A DNA stretch of 64,000 bases from Sporosarcina luteola (lineage in GTDB: Bacteria > Bacillota > Bacilli > Bacillales_A > Planococcaceae): the NCBI GenBank assembly GCA_014204635.1, contig JACHLS010000006.1, forward strand, positions 124,001 through 188,000, read 5' to 3'. Below are positions 43,543-52,292 of the stretch, piece by piece; position 1 is the first letter of the stretch; each line of letters starts with the position of its first letter. Position numbers and translations under genes: made by a program. The notes under the pieces were generated by a model. The model was given only the letters and a program-made list of their open reading frames with translations, made no database searches and was not told the DNA's origin.

Positions 43543-44382
43543 TTACTTACGATCGGCTTTCCAGAGTGTATACTGTTTTTGCTCTTTACTTGCAAGATAG
43601 CTATTTGCACGGCTGCCAACTCGATCTTTCGCAACTTCCAGCTGCCCTTCCGTTATCCACATCATAAAATCAACAGAAATAGAGCCTGTTAAATGAATGT
43701 TTGTGTTTCTTATGCCAACCGGATAGACTTGTTCACCCGATGCATTTTTCGAAATCCACCCCCACTCAAAAGGAGGCGTAGAGAACAATGATTGGAAGGG
43801 CGACATGGAAAGATGCCGTCCTCCGTTCATAAGCTCCTGATATGAGTTCATGACGGTTACCCACTCATCCGGCAACTGCATCGCCTTGTAAGAGTCGTCG
43901 GGCAGTGACAGGGCTATGTCCATCTGAACGCGTGGCTCATAGGTCCACTTCCCATCCGTCATGTATAAATTCCGGCTCTTAATCATTAGCAGTTCCAGTG
44001 TGCTCAGTGAAGATTCAGGCGAGATGTTCCAGACAATACGGTATGTCGAGGGATCCCTCTCTCGGACCTTCCAAACCCTCGGCTCCCCAGAATACGTGAT
44101 GAACGCCGGCTGCCACCGCAAGTCTTTCCACACCCAAAAACTCATACCATAGTCTTTTTCATCCGTAACAAACGGCACGAACTGAAAACGTTTCTCAACC
44201 GGGAGGACATCCAATAGTTGCTCGATTTCCGCACCTTGTGAGTGAGTGTTCAGCACGTCAATAAGCGCCTGTTCGTCTGATGGGAATGGAGCAGGCTTCG
44301 CAATGAAAAGCAGATAGCCACCCGTCAAAAGCAGAATGACTGCAACAGCTGCTCCCGCGACGATAATGCGTCTCCTCCGCAT
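43543..44382 (-). CDS. Membrane-anchored extracytoplasmic protein of unknown function
   Basis: About 279 residues: an N-terminal membrane anchor (MRRRRIIVAGAAVAVILLLTGGY cut at the basic start, about residues 6-28) and a large external domain rich in Trp and aromatic residues. No recognised family. Start at ATG 44382, which shares one base with the stop of the upstream gene (TAATG) and has AAGGGGGAG upstream, so the two are translationally coupled. The two proteins probably act together at the cell surface. The longer frame starting further upstream overlaps the partner gene and is unlikely. Confidence 0.7.
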   Translation of the reverse strand: MRRRRIIVAGAAVAVILLLTGGYLLFIAKPAPFPSDEQALIDVLNTHSQGAEIEQLLDVLPVEKRFQFVPFVTDEKDYGMSFWVWKDLRWQPAFITYSGEPRVWKVRERDPSTYRIVWNISPESSLSTLELLMIKSRNLYMTDGKWTYEPRVQMDIALSLPDDSYKAMQLPDEWVTVMNSYQELMNGGRHLSMSPFQSLFSTPPFEWGWISKNASGEQVYPVGIRNTNIHLTGSISVDFMMWITEGQLEVAKDRVGSRANSYLASKEQKQYTLWKADRK

Positions 44383-45074
44383 TACATCTCCCCCTTGTCC
44401 ATGACAGATTGAGCCATTCGGAAATAGTACTGCTCTTTCTGCATTGTGACTAAAATTCCCTTTCCATCCTGCTCCACAAAGACAACCGGACGCACGCCGC
44501 TCCCCCATTTTGGAACCGAACCGACCAACATATACGGAAACCGTTCCTTGCTTTCTTGAGGCTCACTGTTCAGATTCAAATCCTCGTACCATTTATCATT
44601 GAAGACCCCTTCCGGCTCAGCCTTCTCCACCATCGCCAGCAGTCGCTCGCTATCAATCGTTATCTGTTCCTCTGCAGACGGATGAAGCCCGACAAGCCGG
44701 CTGTGCGCGGTCGAAGAAATATACGTGGATAACCGATCATCCGGATACATCCATTGCTGAAGCGGCACCGCCACAACCGCTGTCACAAGGAATAAATAAT
44801 TAGACCAAAAACCGAGCCAGGCAAACCGACGATACCGCTCCCACCTGCCCTCTTTCCGTTTTAGAGCCATATATGAAACCCATACACCAAGCGGCAACAC
44901 GGCAAATCCCAGTTGCGCACCGTGCCAATTCCAATTGATCATAAAGGCAAACAAACCGACAAACAGGACGATTAACACTTTCCAAGCCTTCCCGTTGTTT
45001 TGTTGCAGTTTATACGTGCGGTATGTAAAAAAAATAATCAGCACCCACGTAGATAAAGTGGTCAAAAATCCCAC
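44382..45074 (-). CDS. Four-helix membrane protein with external domain
   Basis: A 230-residue protein with four hydrophobic segments in the first 115 residues (about 5-18, 31-48, 53-70 and 86-106), then an external C-terminal domain with SSTAHSRLVGLHPSAEEQITID and a beta-rich end (PVVFVEQDGKGILVTMQKEQYYF). No family recognised. The start is uncertain: GTG at 45074 with a poor ribosome site, or TTG at 45065 behind GGTGGG. Coupled by a TAATG junction to the next gene. Confidence 0.68.
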   Translation of the reverse strand: MGFLTTLSTWVLIIFFTYRTYKLQQNNGKAWKVLIVLFVGLFAFMINWNWHGAQLGFAVLPLGVWVSYMALKRKEGRWERYRRFAWLGFWSNYLFLVTAVVAVPLQQWMYPDDRLSTYISSTAHSRLVGLHPSAEEQITIDSERLLAMVEKAEPEGVFNDKWYEDLNLNSEPQESKERFPYMLVGSVPKWGSGVRPVVFVEQDGKGILVTMQKEQYYFRMAQSVMDKGEM

Positions 45075-45323
45075 CAGCTGGAAATTATACGATAGAAAAA
45101 TGCGAACACCTCATTTCGGAGATTCGTTATTCCCGGATCATATTCATGTGCCAGTAAGTATTCCTATGTTACATTGCAAGAATCTGTCTACGACTGTAAT
45201 CTAAATAGTTTCGACATATTTTCCGATTTTCCTGCTAAGTCATTCGCAGCTGGAGTTTGTTAAAGTAGTGGGAAGGTGGAAATTCACTGCAGTAATAGAC
45301 GTCTGAAAATTGAATTAATTAAA
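45075..45323. other. Divergent intergenic region before the Rpn gene
   Basis: About 250 bases containing the start region of the minus-strand operon and, further on, the Rpn promoter. No other feature seen. Confidence 0.35.
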
Positions 45324-45352
45324 TTGCAAAATACGAACATTTGTTTTATAAT
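45324..45352 (+). promoter_or_regulatory. Sigma-A promoter of the Rpn gene
   Basis: TTGCAA (45324-45329) and TATAAT (45347-45352) with a 17-base spacer, 27 bases upstream of the first start codon. Confidence 0.75.
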
Positions 45353-45378
45353 AACCTGAATGGATACAGAGGGTATCT

Positions 45379-46287
45379 ATGTTGGCAGTGTTGGTACGGG
45401 AAGACGCAGAAATATATGGACTGGGATTGTTAGAACTTCGAAATGACTTTGTCTTCAAGTCTTTTTTCACGAATGAACGGAACAACGGATTGCTTCTGCA
45501 TTTTGTCAATTCAATTGTTGGTGGCAGAATTCGTTCTTTACAGGTAATCGATCCCACGAACAAACAGGAACATCGAGCTGATAAATTATCAGTTTTGGAC
45601 TTAAGGGCAACGACAGACCGCGGCGAATGGATCAACATCGAGTTGCAATTGCAACATCATCTCGCTTTCAAGGAACGGGTGCTTTATTACTGGGCAAAAA
45701 CCTATACTTCGCAGTCCCATAGCAGTGACCCATACACGAAATTGAGAAAGGCAATCCAGATTGTCATCACGGATTTTGAACTGTTGCCTTCCCGCAGGAT
45801 TCATAGTACATTCCAATTACGAGAAACTTCATCCGGCGATCTCTTCACAGACCATTTGGAAGTCCACACATTACAATTAGGAAAACAGGGAGACAAACCA
45901 GTAAACTCTATGAATGATTTGGAAAAATGGCTGTTGTTTTTCAAAGGGGACCAAAAAGCAAAGGAGGAAGCTGCCATGGAAAGTTCCGCTTTTGAACAAG
46001 CTTGGGAAGAAATCCGCAAGCTTAGCATGGATCCAGAGACGGTTGGTCTCGCCATCAGCCGGGAAAAGGCTTTACGAGATCAAATTAGCCGTCTACATGA
46101 TGCAGAAAATCGCGGGTTAGAGAAAGGGATGGAGAAAGGTTTGGAGAAAGGTTATAAGAACCGAACGATTGAGATGGTTTTAAAGCTCCACCAAAAGTCA
46201 ATGCCCCTCCCTTTTATCGCGGAAGTGACTGATTTATCCGTTGAAGAGGTTCAGACCATTATCGAAGAGAGAAATTATTTTGCATAA
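45379..46287 (+). CDS. Rpn-family recombination-promoting nuclease (PD-(D/E)XK)
   Basis: A 302-residue Rpn/YhgA-type protein. LLELRNDFVFKSFFTNERNNGLLLHFVNSIV is the standard family opening, and the nuclease core is LSVLDLRATTDRGEWINIELQLQ, containing the D...ExQ catalytic motif. The C-terminal part has the usual repetitive tail (GLEKGMEKGLEKGYKNRTIEMVLKL) that ends many Rpn proteins. Rpn proteins are Ca/Mg-dependent DNA endonucleases that promote RecA-independent recombination. The ATG is at 45379, but family members usually begin at the LELRNDF region, so a TTG start near 45421 is possible. Single gene, with its own promoter and terminator. Confidence 0.88.
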   Translation: MLAVLVREDAEIYGLGLLELRNDFVFKSFFTNERNNGLLLHFVNSIVGGRIRSLQVIDPTNKQEHRADKLSVLDLRATTDRGEWINIELQLQHHLAFKERVLYYWAKTYTSQSHSSDPYTKLRKAIQIVITDFELLPSRRIHSTFQLRETSSGDLFTDHLEVHTLQLGKQGDKPVNSMNDLEKWLLFFKGDQKAKEEAAMESSAFEQAWEEIRKLSMDPETVGLAISREKALRDQISRLHDAENRGLEKGMEKGLEKGYKNRTIEMVLKLHQKSMPLPFIAEVTDLSVEEVQTIIEERNYFA

Positions 46288-46301
46288 TTGCCAGCAAGCA
46301 T

Positions 46302-46336
46302 ACAAAAGGAAGCCCTATCTTTCGGCTTCCTTTTGT
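46302..46336 (+). terminator. Terminator of the Rpn gene
   Basis: Perfect 13-base arms ACAAAAGGAAGCC (46302-46314) and GGCTTCCTTTTGT (46324-46336). The T run is inside the second arm, so it is usable in both directions. Confidence 0.8.
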
Positions 46337-46632
46337 GCTAAATGGATGTTTAGCAAGGTTAATCATGAAAAAGGAATACCGGAATTTCCCTATATACGGC
46401 CTTCGGTATGTTCTGCTTAACTAGTTGAGTCTTAAAGCAACGAATGATTGTAGTTTACCATGGAAGCCTATCCGGCTAGATTCGACGACAAGAACGGTTG
46501 TATTGATTTGAACTTTGCTGATACTGTCAAGGTATGGAGTTCTTCCGACGCTGTCTCCATAATGATATGGCAATCCACTGCAAGGGGTGGCTATAATTGA
46601 TATACATACCAACCTATTTTGGGAGATGAATC
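46337..46632. other. Intergenic region before the GNAT gene
   Basis: About 300 bases. A minus-strand stretch (46421-46550) reads DSVGRTPYLDSISKVQINTT and then VLVVESSRIGFHG; it is protein-like but unrecognised, and may be a relic. TATAAT at 46592-46597 may be the GNAT -10 box. Confidence 0.4.
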
Positions 46633-47118
46633 ATGCAGATACGTGAAATTGAGAAGAAAGACAATATGGCCATGGAGCGAATTATCAAAGAATCATTGGA
46701 ATCCTATCAGTTGGATATCCCCGGAACAGCTTATTTCGATCCGCAGCTTAGTAATCTCGCCGATTACTACAAAAACGAGCCGAACGCAAACTATTGGGTG
46801 CTGGTGGATGAAGCGGAGCAGGTGGCAGGCGGTGTCGGGATTGCCCGGTTCGGGAAGACAGGTACGATTTGCGAATTGCAAAAGCTTTACATCAAACCGG
46901 AAGCGCAAGGCTTGGGTCACTCCAAAAAGCTGATGGAAACGGCGCTGAATTTTGCCAAGGAGCACTACACACACTGTTATTTGGAGACGATGGATAAACT
47001 CGAAACGGCAAATCATCTATATGCAAAACTCGGCTTCCAGCGGCTTGAACGTCCGCTTGATGGGTCGGAGCATTCAACGATGGATCGGTGGTATTTGAAG
47101 GAATTGGTGCGGGAGTAA
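46633..47118 (+). CDS. GNAT-family N-acetyltransferase
   Basis: A 161-residue acetyltransferase: KPEAQGLGHSKKLMETAL contains the acetyl-CoA-binding Q/R-x-x-G-x-G/A region (motif A), preceded by beta-strands VAGGVGIARF and ELQKLYIKPE and followed by CYLETMDKLETANHLYAKLGFQRL, the motif B of GNATs. Substrate unknown. ATG 46633 with TTGGGAGATG upstream. A ruined second copy of the same gene lies at 51661-52103, beyond the germination operon. Confidence 0.9.
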   Translation: MQIREIEKKDNMAMERIIKESLESYQLDIPGTAYFDPQLSNLADYYKNEPNANYWVLVDEAEQVAGGVGIARFGKTGTICELQKLYIKPEAQGLGHSKKLMETALNFAKEHYTHCYLETMDKLETANHLYAKLGFQRLERPLDGSEHSTMDRWYLKELVRE

Positions 47119-47186
47119 TTAGGAAACACGACTGCAAAGATCGGTGCCTGTTGCAAAGATTGAAATCAATTACATACATCAATAGA

Positions 47187-47235
47187 AAAAGTAACCACCC
47201 TCACTACCAAACTAGTAAGCAGGGTGGTTACTTTT
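47187..47235. terminator. Bidirectional terminator
   Basis: Perfect 15-base arms AAAAGTAACCACCCT (47187-47201) and AGGGTGGTTACTTTT (47221-47235), loop of 19 bases, 70 bases after the GNAT stop. Confidence 0.88.
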
Positions 47236-47629
47236 CGTGACCAGAAATCAGATGCTCAGCTAAACACCCTCACGAATGTTCGGATCGAATCCCTCTAATC
47301 CTACTTTTCACTTATTTGGGGTCATGGGACACGCTGAACACTTTTGAATACTGTTGGTAGTATTGATCTTCATGGGCTTTTGGGGATAAGATGATCAATT
47401 TCCGGGTTTCGTCCAGCCCTCGTGGAGTGCTTCCTCGACTAAGCGGGGAATCCGTTTTCTGAGCCCCTCTGCCGTGGAAATCAAGTTGGAAATGGGGAAG
47501 AACGAAAAAACGGCTCATGTTTCTGATGCAGAGATCCTCCAGCTTGTCGAGCGCGAATAAAAACCAAGTATATTGGCAACTACTTGTTTATGCTAAGCTG
47601 CTTTCCAAATGGAATGGAGGAGAATTGGC
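47236..47629. other. Upstream region of the germination operon, with a possible gene tail
   Basis: About 390 bases with no intact gene. A plus-strand frame ending at TAA 47558-47560 reads VEIKLEMGKNEKTAHVSDAE and then ILQLVERE, protein-like but without start or recognised family; on the other strand 47312-47430 reads KLIILSPKAHEDQYYQQYSK. One of them may be a relic. The operon's promoter, expected to be sigma-G dependent, is not clear. Confidence 0.4.
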
Positions 47630-49162
47630 TTGTCAAAAGAACCTTCTTCATCTCGAAATCAAACGAAGAATGATTCCTTATTCACTGATGATTTTCAACA
47701 TAATAGCACTCTTATATATGAAGCCTTCTCTTACCCCACCAATCAATCTCTAAAAACGCGGCAGATTTCCGCACTGCAAGGGACGATGAGAGGAATCCTT
47801 TTTTTTCTGGAAGGAACCGTTGAGGAGACGACCATTGAGACGCATGTCATGAAACCTTTTTACGAGTTATCGGGCAAGCCTGAGGACGGAAAGGTAGTGG
47901 ACATGCTTGCAAACAGTGTTCTGCTGACGACGGCCATAAGGGAAATTGTTCGTTTGCAGGATGCCGTTCACGATCTGTTAAACGGAAACTGCCTCATCCT
48001 CTTGGAGAACGAAAAGATTGCCATTTCTGCGAATACCGCCAGTTTTGAAAAACGTGTTGTCTCAGAGCCGACCGTCGAAAACGTCGTCCGCGGGCCAAAA
48101 GAGGCTTTTATCGAGTCCATGGCTGTCAATCAATCTTTACTGCGCAGGCAGGTCAAAGACAGCCGCCTGATCTGTGAAAATATGACTGTCGGCGATGTCT
48201 TTCCGAATGAAGTCTCCATCATGTATATCAAAGGTGTGGCCGATGAAAAACTGATAAAAGAGGTCAAGCAGAAAGTGGAGGGGATCCAGACAGATGTGAT
48301 TCAAAACCTCTCCATTCTCGAGCAATTCATCGAGAGCAGAACGTATTCCCTCGTGCCTTCCACCTTAATGACGGAACGTCCCGACCGGGCAACCTCATTT
48401 CTGCTGGGCGGCCATATACTACTGCTGATGGAAAATTCACCATATGCCTTGATCGTCCCCATCACCTTTTGGTCCCTATTCCACACGGCGGAGGACCAAT
48501 ATTTGCGCTGGACCAATGTAAATTTCAATAGGATTATCAGTATACTTGCCATTTTCATCGCCATTTTCACCCCTTCGATTTATCTGGCGGTCAGTACGTT
48601 CCATGTCGAAATGCTGCCGCCCGATTTGTTATTCGCCATCGCAGCAACGAGGGAAATCGTTCCGATCCCCGTATTATGGGAGATCATCCTGCTCGAGTTC
48701 ACTTTTGAGATTTTGCGTGAAGCCGGGATTCGGATTCCTTCAGTGATCGGTCCGACCATCGGGATTGTCGGAGCATTGATCTTAGGACAGGCCGCGGTAC
48801 AGGCGAATCTTGTGAGCCCGATTATTGTCATCGTCGTTGCCATCACGGGCTTGTCTTCGTTTGTCATCCAGGACCTGTCGTTAAACTTCATGATCCGAAT
48901 TTTACGGTTCTTCTTCATTTTCATCGCAAATTTCATGGGGTTTTTCGGCATCTTTCTAGCCGTGGCATGCACATTCGCGTATATGGCTTCCCTGAAATCG
49001 TTTAACGTGCCTTTCTTTTCGCCGCTCGCTCCTTATTTCCAGCCACAAAAAGGGGTGGTTTTTCGAAAGCCCGTTTGGAAACAGTCTCTTGTTCCTTTCT
49101 TTTCAAACAGCCGCTATAAGAAAAAGGTCAGCAATCCGAAAGTAGGTTCTCGGGATGATTAG
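47630..49162 (+). CDS. Germinant receptor subunit A (GerAA family)
   Basis: About 510 residues: a hydrophilic N-terminal half, then about five membrane segments in the second half with the GerA hallmarks ERPDRATSFLLGGHILLLMENSP and PPDLLFAIAATREIVPIPVLWEIILLEFTFEILREAGIRIP cut across the family's TRE...P-x-P...FE-x-LREAG motif. GerA A-subunits sit in the spore inner membrane and, with B and C, respond to nutrient germinants and form an ion-release channel. Start at TTG 47630 with GGAGGA nine bases upstream. First gene of a four-gene operon; it overlaps the B gene by 8 bases. The germinant cannot be predicted. Confidence 0.93.
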   Translation: MSKEPSSSRNQTKNDSLFTDDFQHNSTLIYEAFSYPTNQSLKTRQISALQGTMRGILFFLEGTVEETTIETHVMKPFYELSGKPEDGKVVDMLANSVLLTTAIREIVRLQDAVHDLLNGNCLILLENEKIAISANTASFEKRVVSEPTVENVVRGPKEAFIESMAVNQSLLRRQVKDSRLICENMTVGDVFPNEVSIMYIKGVADEKLIKEVKQKVEGIQTDVIQNLSILEQFIESRTYSLVPSTLMTERPDRATSFLLGGHILLLMENSPYALIVPITFWSLFHTAEDQYLRWTNVNFNRIISILAIFIAIFTPSIYLAVSTFHVEMLPPDLLFAIAATREIVPIPVLWEIILLEFTFEILREAGIRIPSVIGPTIGIVGALILGQAAVQANLVSPIIVIVVAITGLSSFVIQDLSLNFMIRILRFFFIFIANFMGFFGIFLAVACTFAYMASLKSFNVPFFSPLAPYFQPQKGVVFRKPVWKQSLVPFFSNSRYKKKVSNPKVGSRDD

Positions 49163-50249
49163 GATAAACAACGGCTTAATCCGTAAACGGGAGCTCACAG
49201 CCATCGTCATATTCCTATATGTGATCCAGCTGATGAATACAACACCTGATACGCTCATTAAATTCGGGAAAAACGCGGCCTGGGTTCTTCCCATCATCTC
49301 CTTTGCCGTTATGCTCATCCCGTTTCTTGTCTTGCTATACATCGTGAAGAAGCATGATGCTGGGCTTGTGGAACTGGTCTTTTCACTGCTAGGGAAACGG
49401 ATCGGTTCGTTCGTCATGTTCGTCTTTTTTCTCATCATTTTTAGTGCATTGATGATAAACAGCCGCAATTACACAGATGTTTTCAACACAATGTTTTATC
49501 CGAAGACCCCTGTTCCCTACCTGTACGTGATGCTCATCGGTGCAAGTTTCTATATTGCGAACCGAGGCTTGGAAAACATCGGCCGGACCGCCTGGATATT
49601 ATGCCCGCTTTATTTATTTGTGACGTATATCCTAATCTTTTTCATCTTGGAGGATTTTTCATTGGAACGGATCTATCCGATTGCCGGCCCTGGGCTTGAT
49701 GTGCTGCTGAAAAAGGGGGCGACCTACAGTTCGATATATGGGGAAAGCATCCTCCTTTTGGCACTCTATCCGTTTGTCCGCAAATTTAAGGATTTCCGGA
49801 TTGGCGTCCTGTATGGCTGGATGATCGGGGTCGTATCGCTCGCATTCTTCATGGTGATCTATGTATCGATATTTGATTTTCCGGCAGTCCAAGATATCGC
49901 CTATCCTTTTCAGCAATTAACGAGGATGGCAACCCTCGGGACAATCGGCCATCTTGAATCCATTTACTTGGCAACTTGGACAGTGGCTTCCGCCATTCAC
50001 TTCTCTATTTACTTGTACTTGGCCGCTTTTTTCCTTTCAAAAATGCTGAAACTGAAGGAATTTGAACCTTTGCTGCTGCCGATAGCGGGGCTCTGTGTTC
50101 TTGCAGGTTTGATTTCCCCTAACATCTTTGTCGGAAATGCGCTTCGGGAAACGCTCATCCAAACGAGTACCGGCATTCTCGTTCTGTTTCCATTCATCTT
50201 ATGGGGCATCGACCGCTTGAAAGGAGGCAAGAAAGCAAATGCGGGTTAA
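49155..50249 (+). CDS. Germinant receptor subunit B (GerAB family permease)
   Basis: A 364-residue APC-superfamily membrane protein with 10 predicted membrane segments and GerAB motifs (LIKFGKNAAWVLPIISFAV, FSALMINSRNYTDVFNTM, the AYP-F-QLTRM-type stretch YPFQQLTRMATLGTIGHLES). The B subunit binds the nutrient germinant. ATG 49155 inside the A gene, with GGATGATT-type context; it overlaps the C gene by 11 bases. Confidence 0.93.
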   Translation: MIRINNGLIRKRELTAIVIFLYVIQLMNTTPDTLIKFGKNAAWVLPIISFAVMLIPFLVLLYIVKKHDAGLVELVFSLLGKRIGSFVMFVFFLIIFSALMINSRNYTDVFNTMFYPKTPVPYLYVMLIGASFYIANRGLENIGRTAWILCPLYLFVTYILIFFILEDFSLERIYPIAGPGLDVLLKKGATYSSIYGESILLLALYPFVRKFKDFRIGVLYGWMIGVVSLAFFMVIYVSIFDFPAVQDIAYPFQQLTRMATLGTIGHLESIYLATWTVASAIHFSIYLYLAAFFLSKMLKLKEFEPLLLPIAGLCVLAGLISPNIFVGNALRETLIQTSTGILVLFPFILWGIDRLKGGKKANAG

Positions 50250-51465
50250 ATGGCTGATCATTCTGCTGCCGTCTTTTGCCCTTCTCTCCGGGTGTTGGGA
50301 TAAGATCGAGCTGGAGGAGCGGGGCTATGCTGTCGTGTTGGGGCTGGATAAAAGCGAAGAGGATCATATGGTAGACGTCACGTTCCAGATTGAAAACCCG
50401 CAAGTCGGATCCACAAGCGAGTCCGTGGCTCAAAGTGAACCGCCGAGCGACATTTTGACGATCACCGCGACGGATATCATTTCTGCGAAAGAATTGGCGA
50501 ACAGCATTGTATCCCGGGAAATTGATCTTTCCCAGCTGCAGACGATCATTATTGGCGAAGAATTTGCGAGAAGCGATTATTTCAATAACATTATCGGTTC
50601 GTCCATCCGCGACCCTGAAATACGGCGGAAAATGATGCTCATTGTCAGTAAGGAAAAAGCAAGCGAGTTCATCCACACGAATCATTCCAAGCTGGAAACA
50701 CGGCCTCACAAGTATTATTCCTTCATGCGGGACCGTTGGAAGGATACTGGGTATGTGCCGCTGTCCGATTTGAATCGTTACTTCCAGCGGACCGCTAATG
50801 CCCTGTTCCTCGTCATTTACGCATCGACCGAAAAGGACCCCGAAACCCGAAAATCATCAGACAGTTACAAAGCGGGTCAGGTTCCGCAAGAGGCTGGCGA
50901 TCCCGCGCAAATGATCGGGTCGGCCGTTTTCCAAAACGGGAAGATGATCGGAACCTTAACCGGCGAGGAGACGCGGTATGTCCTATTATTGCGAAAAAAA
51001 AGCATAGCGAATCATTACGTTGATTCATTCAAAGATCCCATAGAAAATGACCGGAAGATTTCCGTACGCCTGCTGAAGGTAAAGAAGACAAGCGTGAAGG
51101 TCGATGTGGAGAAAGCAAACCCTGAAGTACGGGTCAACGTGCCGATCACTGTCCAAGTTCTGTCGTCTCCCAGCTTACACAATTACGCGAACACCAAAGA
51201 AAGACAGAGAATGCTAAAAGAAGAAATCCATGACGATTTGCATGCGAAAATCATGAAGCTGATTAAAAAAACACAAGAAGAATTCGAAGGCGAACCATTC
51301 GTATGGTTCCAGCTCGCCCGCCGTGAGTTCTGGACGATGGATGCCTACGAAGACTATGATTGGCAGAAAAAATACCAAAATGCAGACGTCCAGGTGGAAC
51401 TTGAAATCACCATTGAAAGTTTCGGAAGCCAGCTAAAACCTCCGCATGTCGGAAGCGGGAAGTGA
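50239..51465 (+). CDS. Germinant receptor subunit C (Ger(x)C lipoprotein)
   Basis: A 408-residue lipoprotein: signal peptide with lipobox LLSGC (Cys19), then the WDKIELEERGYAVVLGLDKSE opening typical of Ger(x)C. Central stretches (VVSREIDLSQLQTIIIGEEFARSD-like) and the C-terminal region (WFQLARREFWTMDAYEDYDWQ) are family features. It sits on the outer face of the spore inner membrane with the A and B subunits. ATG 50239, with AAAGGAGGC upstream. Confidence 0.93.
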   Translation: MRVKWLIILLPSFALLSGCWDKIELEERGYAVVLGLDKSEEDHMVDVTFQIENPQVGSTSESVAQSEPPSDILTITATDIISAKELANSIVSREIDLSQLQTIIIGEEFARSDYFNNIIGSSIRDPEIRRKMMLIVSKEKASEFIHTNHSKLETRPHKYYSFMRDRWKDTGYVPLSDLNRYFQRTANALFLVIYASTEKDPETRKSSDSYKAGQVPQEAGDPAQMIGSAVFQNGKMIGTLTGEETRYVLLLRKKSIANHYVDSFKDPIENDRKISVRLLKVKKTSVKVDVEKANPEVRVNVPITVQVLSSPSLHNYANTKERQRMLKEEIHDDLHAKIMKLIKKTQEEFEGEPFVWFQLARREFWTMDAYEDYDWQKKYQNADVQVELEITIESFGSQLKPPHVGSGK

Positions 51466-51469
51466 TGGT

Positions 51470-51631
51470 ATGACGGTGTTTTTATTCGCGTTATCTCTGT
51501 ATGTCTCCTATTCCACCATACGCTACGGCCTGAAGGTTTGGGGAGAAGGACAGAAGTTCGCAGGCCTGTTCATTTATTTCCTTGCGGCCTGCATACTTGG
51601 TCTGGCCGTCTGGCATAAGTTTTTTTCATAA
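51470..51631 (+). CDS. Small two-helix membrane protein, probable receptor D subunit
   Basis: A 53-residue protein almost entirely made of two membrane segments (about residues 2-18 and 29-50) with a short charged loop (KVWGEGQKFA). It starts 4 bases after the GerC stop (ATG 51470, GGAAGTGATGG upstream). Some Bacillus germinant receptor operons carry a small 2-TM D subunit that tunes receptor function; position, size and topology match. The frame is open upstream to 51446, but that start lies inside gerC with no ribosome site. Confidence 0.7.
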   Translation: MTVFLFALSLYVSYSTIRYGLKVWGEGQKFAGLFIYFLAACILGLAVWHKFFS

Positions 51632-51660
51632 AGCTCGCGTTGCCCCGGAATTGGGATGGC

Positions 51661-52103
51661 CAATACGTGAAATCGAGAGGAAAGATAATGCAGTCATGGA
51701 GCGGATCATCAAAGAATCATTAGAATACTCTTAGCTGGATATCCCCAGAACGGCTTATTTTGGTCCACAGCTTGAAGATCTCGCAGATTACTACAAGAAC
51801 GAGCCGAACGCAAACTACTGGGTGCCGGTGGATGAAGCGGATCAAGTGGCAGGCGGTGTGGGGATTGCCCGGTTCGGGGAGACAGGTGCGAATTGCAGAA
51901 GCTTTATATCGAACCTGATGCGCAAGGCATGGGTCACTCAATAAAGCTGATGGAAACGGCATTGAATTTTGCCAAGGAATATTACACACACTGTTATTTG
52001 AGACGATGGATAAACTTGAAACGACAAATCACCTATATGCAAAACTCGGCTTCCAACGGCTGGAACTTCCGCTTAATGGACCTGGGCATTTGAAGTGGTT
52101 GTA
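51661..52103 (+). pseudogene. Ruined second copy of the GNAT acetyltransferase
   Basis: Nearly the whole GNAT gene of 46633-47118 can be followed here. Defects: the start region is altered, a Gln codon has become TAG (near 51735), about seven bases are missing around 51890 (before the KLYIKP block), one G is lost in the TTATTTGGAGACG stretch near 52001, and the 3' end is shortened (AATGGACCTGGGCATTTG). The copies flank the germination operon in direct orientation, about 5 kb apart. Confidence 0.9.
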
Positions 52104-52127
52104 ATGACCAAAAAACTGCACTATAAT
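52099..52127 (+). promoter_or_regulatory. Sigma-A promoter of the putative antitoxin RNA
   Basis: TTGTAA (52099-52104) and TATAAT (52122-52127), spacer exactly 17 bases. No open reading frame follows, only hairpins and then the toxin gene on the other strand. Confidence 0.7.
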
Positions 52128-52133
52128 AAAAAC

Positions 52134-52292
52134 AGACATGTATTTATTTATATTGAATAAACTAAAAAGGACCGCCTAATGCTAGTAACATTAGACGGCC
52201 TGTAATAGCAGGTTCCCTCTAAGGGGATCAGCTGGAGAGATAGAAAATAATCCATCCATTATGAGCTGCCACTCAAGGATGGATTATTTCTT
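52134..52292 (+). ncRNA. Candidate type I antitoxin RNA
   Basis: Predicted transcript of about 155 bases from the promoter at 52099-52127 to the terminator at 52245-52292, running towards the toxin gene and overlapping its last codons and stop. It contains a hairpin GCCTAATG...CATTAGACGGC (52170-52198) and a second CCCTCTAAGGGG hairpin (52214-52225). This matches the layout of RatA/TxpA-type systems, where the antitoxin pairs with the 3' end of the toxin mRNA. Confidence 0.6.
52245..52289. terminator. Shared terminator of toxin mRNA and antitoxin RNA
   Basis: Perfect 13-base arms AAATAATCCATCC (52245-52257) and GGATGGATTATTT (52277-52289), with T runs outside both arms so it can work in both directions. 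The second arm includes the toxin's stop codon. Confidence 0.8.

Noticed and set aside
46130..46160. Repeated GLEKG units in the Rpn protein as a possible tandem repeat or phase-variation site
   Set aside because: This repetitive tail is common to many Rpn proteins; the DNA repeat is short and imperfect.
47540..47600. A sigma-G promoter (GAATA, 17 bases, CAACTA) before the germination operon
   Set aside because: The -10 part fits the CATNNTA consensus poorly; the operon is probably sigma-G dependent, but this site is not convincing.
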